A stretch of 64,000 nt of DNA from Opitutales bacterium (GTDB lineage Bacteria; Verrucomicrobiota; Verrucomicrobiia; Opitutales; Oceanipulchritudinaceae), in NCBI GenBank assembly GCA_020831485.1, contig JAFIGG010000003.1:62001-126000 (forward strand), in the 5' to 3' direction. This document shows, in pieces, positions 41,154 through 48,963 of the stretch (position 1 is its first letter; each line of letters starts with the position of its first letter). The notes beneath the pieces were generated by a model, which ran no database searches, had not been told where the DNA came from, and worked only from the letters and a program-made list of their open reading frames with translations. The position numbers and the translations under genes are program-made.

Positions 41154-42730
41154 TAGAGACGTTTTTCCCTTAACATCAGGAAACCAACAAAGAATAGCGA
41201 AAACAGCAAAAGTGCAAGTGCGTGGGGAGCTGCTTCCGCATACATTCCTTCATTCGACAGATCCCATATGTTTACTGCCAAGGGACTAAAGCCCCAGGGC
41301 GATAGGATATAGGTGATGGGCAACTCTTTCATCACGGATAGGAATACGAAGGCGATCCCGGCAATCAGCCCCTTGAAAAGCAGGGGAAATGTGGCCCTGA
41401 AGAAAGCAGTGAAAGGATTGCACCCGAGCGAACGGGCCGCTTCCTCCAGGCGGGGCGAGGCTTGGTAAAGCGCGCTGCGGATGGGGCCCATGCACTCTGC
41501 CAGGAAATGCAGGGCGTAAATCGCCACTAGCAGAAACAGGGTTTGGTAGAGAAAGGGTAGCAGGTAGAGCGATAAAAAGGCAGCAGACAGCGCCAGCGCA
41601 AGGGGAGGCATCGCATAGCCAAAATAGGCGGTGCGCTCGAGGCCCCGGCTGATTCCCGACGGATACCGCACACCCAGATAGGCGAGGGGGAGTGCCGCCG
41701 CACCGGCGAGAAAGGCTGCGGGAATAGCAACCGTCAATGAATCACCTACCGCAGCGGCAACGCGGCCGATTTCATTGACAGGCGGAAATTCGATCAGCCA
41801 GAAAAAGATGGCGAAGAGGGGAGCGAGCAGCGAAATGGAGATGACGACGGCCACAAAAGGCCCTGCGAGCCAGCGGGTCCAGCCAAGGACGTGTAATTGA
41901 GCCGTTCGGTTGGTGCCTCCGCCAACCCGGTAGAGGTTGACCTTGCCCAGAAGGCGCAGCTCGATCCACAGCAATACAGCCGTGATAAGGATCAAGAGCA
42001 GGGCTAAGCCCGCTGCAGTCCGGCGATCCATAAGATTTTGGTATTGTACAAAGATGGCCTGACTGAAGGTCTCGTAGCGCATCAGCGTCACCGACCCGAA
42101 ATCACCTAGAACATACAGGACAATAATAAGGCAGCCCGCCAGATAGCCTGGCCGGCACTGGGGAAGAATGACCTGAAAAAAGACTCCAGCGGGCCGGCGG
42201 CCCAGACTGCGGGCCGCATCTTCCTGAGAAGGGTCCATGCCCAGCAAGGCTGAGCGCAGATTCAGGAACAGGTAGGGGAAGGCGTAGAGGCTGATTGCAA
42301 TCAGAGCCCCCCAGTAGCCGGAGATGCGCGGAAAACCCCAGCCTGTTAATCGGTTGATGATGCCATAATCACCACCCAGACTGAGCAATGCCCAGGCCAT
42401 TATATAGCCCGGAATCGCCAGCGGAAGGATGCAAAGCAGTGATAGCAGGCGCGAGCGGGCGAAGGTGGTTCGGGTTGTCAACCAGGCGAGCGGAAAGGCA
42501 ATGATGGTTGTTACCGCGATAACGCCGATGGCGAGGCGTGTGGTGTTCCATAGCAGATCGAGGGTGCGTGGACGCCAGAGAACTTCCATCAGTGAATCGA
42601 TGCCCCCTTCAAAGGCCCGCCAGACCAGGTAGGCGATCGTGAAACTCAGGCAGAAAGCAACGACGCCCGCCGGAAATACAAAATACCATGGCGGGCGGTT
42701 GGAAATGGTTTTCCAGTTTGTCTGTGACAC
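41153..42730 (-). CDS. fbpB: Ferric-iron ABC transporter permease (fused two-half type)
   Basis: A 525-residue inner-membrane protein with about 12 hydrophobic segments in two halves, the usual length and layout of FbpB. Each half has an EAA loop that contacts the ATPase: EDAARSLGRRPAGVFFQ in the first and EEAARSLGCNPFTAFFR in the second. It lies 13 bp downstream of the binding-protein gene and overlaps the ATPase start by one base, so the three form one operon. It should move Fe(III) released by the periplasmic binding protein into the cytoplasm. Confidence 0.9.
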   Translation of the reverse strand: MSQTNWKTISNRPPWYFVFPAGVVAFCLSFTIAYLVWRAFEGGIDSLMEVLWRPRTLDLLWNTTRLAIGVIAVTTIIAFPLAWLTTRTTFARSRLLSLLCILPLAIPGYIMAWALLSLGGDYGIINRLTGWGFPRISGYWGALIAISLYAFPYLFLNLRSALLGMDPSQEDAARSLGRRPAGVFFQVILPQCRPGYLAGCLIIVLYVLGDFGSVTLMRYETFSQAIFVQYQNLMDRRTAAGLALLLILITAVLLWIELRLLGKVNLYRVGGGTNRTAQLHVLGWTRWLAGPFVAVVISISLLAPLFAIFFWLIEFPPVNEIGRVAAAVGDSLTVAIPAAFLAGAAALPLAYLGVRYPSGISRGLERTAYFGYAMPPLALALSAAFLSLYLLPFLYQTLFLLVAIYALHFLAECMGPIRSALYQASPRLEEAARSLGCNPFTAFFRATFPLLFKGLIAGIAFVFLSVMKELPITYILSPWGFSPLAVNIWDLSNEGMYAEAAPHALALLLFSLFFVGFLMLREKRL

Positions 42731-42743
42731 TAGGAGAGAGAAT

Positions 42744-43763
42744 TCAGAGTAGATTCACCTCGCGCAAGAGCCGAATGGTTCCCTGGAGGTCTTCCAGACT
42801 GTCGAGTGAAATTTCCGGTCGAATCGCCTGCAGTTCGGCAGGAGTGGCCATACCGGGTAGTGGATCGATGTCATCCCGAACAGGATATTCGAACACTTTC
42901 TCGCTGAAGTACTGCTGCGCCTGGCGGTCGAGCAGGAAACGGATAAAGCGCTTGGCTTCTTCGCTGTTGCGGCTGGTTGCAAGCAGTCCGATCCCTGCGT
43001 AGTTCACCAGATTACCGGTTGAATCCGCTGTGAAGAACTGCTGCGCTACCGGGAAATTTGGATCCCGCTCCTGGAAGCGATAGAGGTAGTAATGGTTGGT
43101 GATGGCCATATCGATCTCACCGGCAGCGATCGCCTGCAACAGTGAGGAGTTGTTTGGATAGGCTTGGGTATTATTGGCCCGCATTGCGCTCAGCCATTCG
43201 CGCGTGGCTGCTTCTCCCTCGAGTTGACGCATGGCCGTAATAAAACTCTGAAAGGATCCGTTGGACGGTGCCCAGCCGACGCGGCCACGCCACTGGCGAT
43301 CAGTCAGGCCCTGGAGACTGTCAGGCAGGGCCTCGGCATCCACCCGGGTGCTCGAGTAGGTCAATACGCGGGCGCGGCCACTGGTGGCCACCCAATTACC
43401 GTTTTCATTGCGCAATGCCGGATCCAGCGGATCTGTCAGCTCGAAAGGAAGTTGCTGCAACAGCCCGCTGATACTGCCTAGGGCACCGGCATCCTGAGCC
43501 CAGAAGAGGTCTGCACGCGAGCGTCGGCCTTCTTCCTGCAAGGCGATTGCCAGTTGTGGCGTGCCGCCGAATCGAGCAAGCACACGAATGCCGGTTTCCG
43601 CCTCGAAAGCCTCAATAATGGGATCCACCAGGGCTTTGCTGCGTCCGGAATATAGGACCAGCTCTTGCGCGCTGAGAGGCAAGGCCACCAGCAACCCCGC
43701 GCCGGCCAAGAGCAAACGAATGGATCCTATGGTTTTGAATAGAAGCAGAAAGCCCAATTTCAT
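42744..43763 (-). CDS. fbpA: Periplasmic Fe(III)-binding protein of an ABC importer
   Basis: A 339-residue protein with a signal peptide (cleavage near A32, LPLSA|Q). The mature start ELVLYSGRSKALVDPII and the segment ADLFWAQDAGAL are typical of the FbpA/FutA family. The adjacent tyrosines Y225-Y226 in ITNHYYLYRF match the Fe-coordinating tyrosine pair of the family. It is the first gene of the fbpABC operon. A Fur-like box lies 7 bp upstream of the start codon. Closely related family members bind other anions, but the tyrosine pair favours iron. Confidence 0.88.
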   Translation of the reverse strand: MKLGFLLLFKTIGSIRLLLAGAGLLVALPLSAQELVLYSGRSKALVDPIIEAFEAETGIRVLARFGGTPQLAIALQEEGRRSRADLFWAQDAGALGSISGLLQQLPFELTDPLDPALRNENGNWVATSGRARVLTYSSTRVDAEALPDSLQGLTDRQWRGRVGWAPSNGSFQSFITAMRQLEGEAATREWLSAMRANNTQAYPNNSSLLQAIAAGEIDMAITNHYYLYRFQERDPNFPVAQQFFTADSTGNLVNYAGIGLLATSRNSEEAKRFIRFLLDRQAQQYFSEKVFEYPVRDDIDPLPGMATPAELQAIRPEISLDSLEDLQGTIRLLREVNLL

Positions 43764-43769
43764 ATTAAT

Positions 43770-43784
43770 TGATATTGGATCTCA
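43770..43784 (-). promoter_or_regulatory. Weak Fur-like box upstream of fbpA
   Basis: On the minus strand the sequence TGAGATCCAATATCA matches the 7-1-7 Fur consensus TGATAATnATTATCA at about 10 of 14 positions. It overlaps a possible -10 (TATCAA) behind a TTGACG -35 (plus-strand 43,794-43,799, 19-bp spacer). Position and gene function fit iron repression, but the left half-site is poor. Confidence 0.3.
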
Positions 43785-43829
43785 TTCTTGCGGCGTCAAC
43801 TATTCAGTGCAGCTTTTAGCGCCTGCGGT

Positions 43830-45068
43830 CTACATCAGGTTTTTGTCATTCTCCGCTTTGAAGAAAACGGCGATGAGGATGACGACAAAAATACAGATGA
43901 CTCCCGAGATGAAATAGATCATCAGCAGGTCCGGATGGCGCTCCGCCATGCTGCCCGCCCAGAGACTGCCGACAATGCGGGGCGCACCGACGATCACCAT
44001 GGTGAACAGGCCCTGAATCGAATTGCGGAAACGGTCTCCGGCAATGCTGTTGAGGTAGAGCACCGGGCCAACGTGGATGGCGATGATGATGGGGCCGTGG
44101 AGGATTTGCGTGATAATTGCCATTTCCGGCGTCGGAAATGCGGCAAGGGTGAGCATCCGCAGCGTTGTGGAGGCCATGCCGATGATCAGAATCCACTTCA
44201 ACCCAATCGTCCTTATTGCCCAGCCCAGGCCCAGCAGGAAAAAGATTTCCAGAAATGCACCGATGTTAAAAACCAGACCGGCTACCTGATCGCTGAACCC
44301 AACGGTCCGGGTCAGGTAGATCGGATAGAAGGCCATGTAGGCGGTGGTTGCTCCGTGGGCCAGAAACAGGGCGATACAGAAGACCAGAGTACGTCCCCTG
44401 AATAATACGGCCGCTGCGTCCAGGGTCGGCAGCCTGCGCTTGGGCTGCTTCTTGCCTTGGTCTTCTTCTTTGGCACCGGGATGAAAAGTAGGCAGGCGTC
44501 GGGTATTGAGAAAGCTCAACACAGCAAAGGCCGCAGTGGCGTAAAGGATGATTCCAACGCTGAAACCGGATTCGAGCAGGACGTAGATGACAAGGCTGGG
44601 GATGATGAAGCCTACGGTCCCCCAGATCCGAATCTGGTGATAGGGAGTGGTCGATTTTCCTTCTTCCAGGCGTTGTTTCTGCACCGTGAAGTTCATGCCA
44701 TCGAGCAAGGGCAGCACCGACACGAAGAGGAATACGTGAATCCCGAAAAAGACGAAAGCCGCCCAGGGTGCGGCGAAATAGGCCATAGCCAGCATGCAGG
44801 CCGTGCTGCAGAGGAAGATCGTTCCGAGCAATTGGCGGCCGCTGATTTTGGTGTCCGCGATCGCCGTCATGACCACCGGCGAAAGCACCACCGAAACGGC
44901 TGCACCGGCCAGTAGCAGGCCGATGGTCGAGTCGCTGATGCCTAGCTCCTTGTTCAGATAGATCGTCAGGTAGGGCATCAGCGATCCCATGATCGCATAG
45001 GAAAACAGGAACTGAAATCGGACCGGCAGAAAGTTATGCAGCCAATTGAAGAAAGTACTTGGGGTCAT
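43830..45068 (-). CDS. MFS transporter (MFS_1-like, HcaT/nucleoside-symporter type)
   Basis: A 412-residue membrane protein with about 12 hydrophobic segments and a charged central loop (about 200-220, KEEDQGKKQPKRR). The opening FLFSYAIMGSLMPYLTIYL, the early helix ending DTKISGRQLL, and IRIWGTVGFIIPSL resemble the MFS_1_like group (3-phenylpropionate permease HcaT, nucleoside:H+ symporters). The substrate cannot be read from sequence. It is on the same strand as the iron operon, 66 bp upstream, but that operon appears to have its own promoter. An intrinsic terminator sits in its leader. Confidence 0.85.
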   Translation of the reverse strand: MTPSTFFNWLHNFLPVRFQFLFSYAIMGSLMPYLTIYLNKELGISDSTIGLLLAGAAVSVVLSPVVMTAIADTKISGRQLLGTIFLCSTACMLAMAYFAAPWAAFVFFGIHVFLFVSVLPLLDGMNFTVQKQRLEEGKSTTPYHQIRIWGTVGFIIPSLVIYVLLESGFSVGIILYATAAFAVLSFLNTRRLPTFHPGAKEEDQGKKQPKRRLPTLDAAAVLFRGRTLVFCIALFLAHGATTAYMAFYPIYLTRTVGFSDQVAGLVFNIGAFLEIFFLLGLGWAIRTIGLKWILIIGMASTTLRMLTLAAFPTPEMAIITQILHGPIIIAIHVGPVLYLNSIAGDRFRNSIQGLFTMVIVGAPRIVGSLWAGSMAERHPDLLMIYFISGVICIFVVILIAVFFKAENDKNLM

Positions 45069-45081
45069 TCGTTGATGGAAG

Positions 45082-45113
45082 AAAAAGCACCCGAGCTGCT
45101 ATTTCCCGGGTGC
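45082..45113 (-). terminator. Intrinsic terminator/attenuator in the MFS gene leader
   Basis: On the minus strand a 9-bp stem (GCACCCGGG / CTCGGGTGC, one G-U pair) with a 9-nt loop occupies 45,113-45,087 and is followed directly by TTTTTC. It is oriented to stop transcription going into the MFS gene, whose ATG is only 13 bases beyond the T-run. The reverse orientation has no T-run. Confidence 0.75.
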
Positions 45114-45132
45114 GCGTGCGTAAACCGTTCAA

Positions 45133-45160
45133 CTTATGACCTCCAAATCGCTTCTGTCAA
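45133..45160 (-). promoter_or_regulatory. Predicted sigma70-type promoter of the MFS gene
   Basis: The minus strand has a perfect TTGACA (45,160-45,155), a 16-bp spacer and CATAAG (45,138-45,133). A start near 45,126 would place the terminator hairpin about 13 bases into the transcript, before the start codon. Confidence 0.45.
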
Positions 45161-45217
45161 AGGGAAGGGCAAATTGCATCATCACAGATGTCCGTCTCCG
45201 TTTCACTACGCCGTGAC

Positions 45218-45306
45218 GGGGTAGGGCCGTCTCGCCGAGACGGCCGCTGGCCGAAGGCGGAAACCTCTGACTATCCGCGGCGGTTTCGCCGAAACCGCCC
45301 CACCAT
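45218..45306. repeat. REPIN-like pair of inverted REP hairpins
   Basis: This element sits in the 299-bp gene-free gap between the MFS gene and the M14 peptidase. Two perfect 9-bp hairpins share a GCC loop: GGCCGTCTC/GAGACGGCC at 45,225-45,245 and GGCGGTTTC/GAAACCGCC at 45,279-45,299. Read outward-in, the left end GGGTAGGGCCGTCTCGCC and the reverse complement of the right end TGGTGGGGCGGTTTCGGC align with only scattered differences, so the element is two related units in inverted orientation about 30 bp apart. That is the layout of a REPIN. Confidence 0.7.
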
Positions 45307-45367
45307 GGAGTCATAACTTCGTTTTCACTTTCCTTCTGCCCAAATCTAATTTGTCTCTTCCACAGAC

Positions 45368-46111
45368 ATGGATCGGCCCTCTTTTAAAGAATTTGACCAG
45401 AGCTTTGCTCAATTCGCCCGCGAACAAGGCTTTCGCCGCACGGAGCTGACCGATTTGCCCACAGGGGCCTTGGTCGCTTACGTAAGAGATGCCGAAGGTG
45501 CAGGTGTCGAGCGATCCGTGTACATCTCCGCCGGCATTCATGGCGACGAGCCGGCTGGGCCGCTGGCATTGTCTGAACTCATGCGCAAGGGGAGCTTCAG
45601 CCGGAACGTCAACTGGACCCTGCTGCCGCTCCTGAACCCGGACGGTTGGCAGACTGGGACCCGTGAGAATGCACAAGGCATCGACCTCAATCGCGATTTT
45701 TTCAGTTTTGCCGCAAGCGAGACCCAGGCGGTCGCGCAATGGATTCCACAGCGGGCACCGTTCGACCTATATCTGTCGCTGCATGAGGATTGGGAGTCGA
45801 GCGGCTTTTACCTCTACGAAATCAATGCCTGTGCAGCGGCTTCGCTGTCGGCCACCATTCTCCAGGCAGTGGCTGGAATCATCCCGATTGAGCCGCAGGG
45901 CATTGTTGACGGGCATAAACTGTGCGCTCCGGGCCTTATTCTACATCCGCCGCGGCCGGATGAACCCGATTGTTGGCCAGAGGCGATCTTTCATGCCGAC
46001 CTCTACTCCCTGCACTCCTATACCTTCGAATCGCCGAGCAGTCTGCCTTTGGCGCAGCGGATTGCAGCGCAGGTGACCGCCGTTAAAGCAGCTGTTCAGG
46101 GTTTTGGCTGA
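45368..46111 (+). CDS. M14-family zinc peptidase/amidase-like protein
   Basis: A 247-residue protein without a signal peptide. Zinc-ligand motif GIHGDEPAG has H58 and E61; LLPLLNPDGW and IDLNRDF (N108, R109) follow, and the third ligand is in LYLSLHED (H139). This is the pattern of M14 succinylglutamate desuccinylase/aspartoacylase and MpaA-like murein peptide amidases. The substrate is unknown; a peptide or N-acyl amino acid is likely. It is preceded by the REPIN-bearing gap, has no clear Shine-Dalgarno, and its last 16 bases overlap the end of the convergent PGPGW gene. Confidence 0.85.
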   Translation: MDRPSFKEFDQSFAQFAREQGFRRTELTDLPTGALVAYVRDAEGAGVERSVYISAGIHGDEPAGPLALSELMRKGSFSRNVNWTLLPLLNPDGWQTGTRENAQGIDLNRDFFSFAASETQAVAQWIPQRAPFDLYLSLHEDWESSGFYLYEINACAAASLSATILQAVAGIIPIEPQGIVDGHKLCAPGLILHPPRPDEPDCWPEAIFHADLYSLHSYTFESPSSLPLAQRIAAQVTAVKAAVQGFG

Positions 46112-46521
46112 GAGCTCTTTGTTGTTCCACGCAGCGGCGGCCGTTTGGCCTTTGCCCGCAGGCCATTGATGGCTTTGGCGATTTTTGGATTCCTCAGAAT
46201 CCGCGATTCGAGCTTTCGCTTGCCGGGGAAATTGACCAGTGAAAGCCCGACGAGTAAGGACAGTATACCCTGCCCAGGCGTAACCAGCATCACGATCCCA
46301 GCCAGCAGAAAAATGACTCCCAGTAAGTTTTTAAGGACGATCAACGGCCAGCCAATAACCGGTGTCTGCTTGAACAAAGCACTTTCCCTTTGCAGGTAAT
46401 CTTCCGGCAGGTAGATGATCACAAGGGGCACGACGATCAAACTGCTAAAAAAGAATAACAGGGAACCCCCCATCAGCCACCAACTCCACTGTTCGACCCA
46501 TTCAACCATTTGCCTCTTCAA
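46096..46521 (-). CDS. Small PGPGW-type membrane protein
   Basis: A 141-residue protein with two hydrophobic regions (about 13-40 and 58-95). The second contains IVMLVTPGQGILSLLVGL, the signature of the PGPGW (putative transmembrane) family, here TPGQG. The C-terminus is basic (NPKIAKAINGLRAKAKRPP). Its function is unknown; the family may act in the cell envelope. It is convergent with the peptidase gene, overlapping it by 16 bp, and divergent from the efflux operon. Confidence 0.8.
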   Translation of the reverse strand: MKRQMVEWVEQWSWWLMGGSLLFFFSSLIVVPLVIIYLPEDYLQRESALFKQTPVIGWPLIVLKNLLGVIFLLAGIVMLVTPGQGILSLLVGLSLVNFPGKRKLESRILRNPKIAKAINGLRAKAKRPPLRGTTKSSQPKP

Positions 46522-46595
46522 GGCTTGTATGATTGGCGCAGGCTTTCAAGCGGATTTGACTCAACTATTTTGATGTGGTTGAATGTTTTGCTTCA

Positions 46596-47906
46596 ATGAT
46601 GTTCGCAGTTACCCAATTACTTCGTGAACTGGCAAAAGCCTTTGCTGTTCCTCTTGTCGCCTTGTTCGGTTTTCTGTGGGAGGCCACGGGGGCGAATTAC
46701 GAGGCGCTTTCGCTGGAGGAGGTTTGGCAAAAGGCTCAACAGTTTGAGCCGGGGTATCAAGCGCAGCGAGAGTTGGATGCGAGTGTCGAATTGGAGTGGC
46801 AGGCGTTGCGGAGGGAGCGCTTTCTGACTCTGGCAGTTTCAGCAAGTGCCGACCACGGTCAACGAGTGAGACCGGGGGAGGAGCGGGACATGGGCATCAG
46901 CAGAAGGGGGGAACTTCTGGCCCGGGGCAGCTGGGTTTTTGCCGACAGTGGTCAGGCTTCGAGAGAGGCGTTGGTGTCTCACCGGCGAAAAATTCTGCAA
47001 AGTGATGCACATCTCTTTGACAACGAATTCCGTTCCGAATTGGCGCGTATTTTTGTGGAGACAGCATTTGCCGAGACCCGTTTCGAGCTGACTAGGAAGC
47101 ATGTCGAACAGCTGCGGTTGCAGCTTGATCAAATGGCCAGGCGGGTCTCTGGAGGGGTCGAACGAGTCGATCGCGCTCATCTGGCTGAAAGGCAGATGCA
47201 TGATTTGCAGAACCTTGTCGCCGAGATAGCACAGGAGATGGACTTGATGCGGGGTGAGCTGTCGGCCTTTGCCGGCACGCCGACTAATCCAAAACCAGTG
47301 GTTCCCAAAGCTTTTGCACCTGAGGCGCGGTCGGCGATCGACAATCCGGGCATTCATTCGCTTCGTGCTGAAGCTGAAGAACGCCTACTGCTGGCCGACA
47401 ACATTCGGGATCAGGATCGTTGGAGTTTAGAGGTGTTTGGTGCAGGTGGGACCTATTTTTCCAGAGCTTTTGAGAACCGGTCAGCCCATTCTGAGTTTTA
47501 CGTGGGGGTGGGTGCCCAATGGAACCCTGATTTTGCGGGTGTAAACCGGCATCAGGCATTGGCTGAACAGCGCCGGGCACGGGCTGAGCTCGCCCGGGCA
47601 GACAGCGAAGAGCGGCAGTTGGACCGACAGCTGGAGCGCCTGCGGGGCCTGCAGGTTCAATTGCTGGAGCGCGAGGACTTGCTTACAGAGAAGCATCGCC
47701 AGACGGCGCGGCAGCTGGAGATAGAGACCTTGCGCTGGCAGGAGGGTGTTGGCTCTTGGGATGCCTTGCTTGGTTTATACCAAGAACTTTACGAGCTGGA
47801 ATTGGAGCGCATCGACCTGCAACTGCAGCAGGCACTGGCCTGGATTCAATACGCTGAGCTCACCGGGGCCTTGAGCCAATTGGCAGGCTGGCTGGGACAA
47901 CATTGA
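46596..47906 (+). CDS. TolC-family outer-membrane efflux protein
   Basis: About 436 residues from the ATG at 46,596; an upstream in-frame GTG at 46,575 would add 7. A hydrophobic N-terminal segment (VPLVALFGFLW) serves as signal sequence, followed by LSLEEVWQKAQQFEPGYQAQ, a typical TolC opening. Long heptad-rich helices with many E, Q, R and L residues (RKHVEQLRLQLDQMARR; ERQLDRQLERLRGLQVQ) give the periplasmic coiled coils. It is the first gene of the RND operon, 13 bp before the adaptor. It should form the outer-membrane exit duct of the pump. Confidence 0.85.
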   Translation: MMFAVTQLLRELAKAFAVPLVALFGFLWEATGANYEALSLEEVWQKAQQFEPGYQAQRELDASVELEWQALRRERFLTLAVSASADHGQRVRPGEERDMGISRRGELLARGSWVFADSGQASREALVSHRRKILQSDAHLFDNEFRSELARIFVETAFAETRFELTRKHVEQLRLQLDQMARRVSGGVERVDRAHLAERQMHDLQNLVAEIAQEMDLMRGELSAFAGTPTNPKPVVPKAFAPEARSAIDNPGIHSLRAEAEERLLLADNIRDQDRWSLEVFGAGGTYFSRAFENRSAHSEFYVGVGAQWNPDFAGVNRHQALAEQRRARAELARADSEERQLDRQLERLRGLQVQLLEREDLLTEKHRQTARQLEIETLRWQEGVGSWDALLGLYQELYELELERIDLQLQQALAWIQYAELTGALSQLAGWLGQH

Positions 47907-47919
47907 AACTCCGAATTAT

Positions 47920-48963
47920 ATGTGCATGAATAAATACCTCAAAGTCTGTTTCCTTTATTGCATGGCACTGCTAATCTCCGTCTTGGGCGGCGGTTGTTCC
48001 AAGGGTGAAAGCGGTGTGTCTGGAGGCGAGGCTGAGGCATTGACCGAGGTCGAGGTCTGGAAGGTGGGGTCCGAGGCCATAAAAGTGCAGCGCCATTGGT
48101 TGGGAAGCCTGCAGCCGCTTCGAGTGCTGTCTATTCAGGCTCCGGCCTCGGGCATTGTGGAGCAACTGAATGTCAACGAGGGGGATCGGGTTAAAGCGGA
48201 CGATGTCTTGCTGCGAATCGGGGGTGGAGCCTTTGACGCCCGCAGGCAGGTGCTTCAGGAGCGCTACCATCAACTACAGGCAGAGCTGGACCGCTGGCAG
48301 CGACTGGCGGATGCAGGTGCCGCAGGTCCGGCTGAGCTCAGTGAGGCCAAGTTGCGCTATCTGGAGGTTAGCGAGACCTTGGCAGGGTTGAACGCGATTA
48401 TGGAAACGGCTACCGTTCGGGCACCCCGTAACGGTCGAGTCGGAGCTATTGCGGTGAGTCGTGGGGGGCTCGTTCAGGAGGGGGTGCTATTGCTTCAGTT
48501 TGAGGATGAGGAGCGCTGGGGGCTGCGCTTGAACGTTCCCTCAAGGCAGCTCGATTACCTGCGCAAGCCGGAATCCCTCTCTGTTGTCGGAACAGAGGGC
48601 CAGCGGTTCAAAGTTAGCCAGGTAGTGGATGTCGGCGAGATTCAGGGCGGCTTTGTCGCGGTTGAGGTGCTGTTGGATACCGGCGATGAGCGCATACGGA
48701 CCGAGGTCGAATTACAGTTTGAAAATACCGTGCATGCGTTGATTGTGCCGTGGACCTCAGTTGCGAGTGAAGGCGATGACCACTGGGTTGCACTGGTGGA
48801 CCCGGACAGTGGTGAAATCGAGCGAAGAAAGCTCCGTCTTGGACGAGCTCACGCATCGGGAGTCGAGGTGCTGGACGGGCTTGCTGAAGGGGATTGCATT
48901 GTGCGCTATGAGCCCCGGTCGCACACCGAAGGAACCCGAATCAAGCCAGCCGGAATTCAGTGA
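47920..48963 (+). CDS. RND efflux periplasmic adaptor (membrane fusion) protein
   Basis: A 347-residue protein with an N-terminal hydrophobic segment and C26 in SVLGGGCSKG, a weak lipobox because leucine sits at -4. Two biotinyl-lipoyl half-motifs are present, SIQAPASGIVEQLNVNEGDRV (start near residue 70) and VRAPRNGRVGAIAVSRGGLV, around a short helical hairpin (QVLQERYHQLQAELDRWQ). The C-terminal strands match the beta-barrel and membrane-proximal domains. The next gene begins at its stop codon (TGATG). It links the RND pump to the TolC-like duct. Confidence 0.88.
   Translation: MCMNKYLKVCFLYCMALLISVLGGGCSKGESGVSGGEAEALTEVEVWKVGSEAIKVQRHWLGSLQPLRVLSIQAPASGIVEQLNVNEGDRVKADDVLLRIGGGAFDARRQVLQERYHQLQAELDRWQRLADAGAAGPAELSEAKLRYLEVSETLAGLNAIMETATVRAPRNGRVGAIAVSRGGLVQEGVLLLQFEDEERWGLRLNVPSRQLDYLRKPESLSVVGTEGQRFKVSQVVDVGEIQGGFVAVEVLLDTGDERIRTEVELQFENTVHALIVPWTSVASEGDDHWVALVDPDSGEIERRKLRLGRAHASGVEVLDGLAEGDCIVRYEPRSHTEGTRIKPAGIQ

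Noticed and set aside
45129-45314. 61-codon minus-strand frame upstream of the MFS gene, considered as a leader peptide
   Set aside because: It runs through the REPIN hairpins, has no initiation signal, and has no run of regulatory codons before the terminator.
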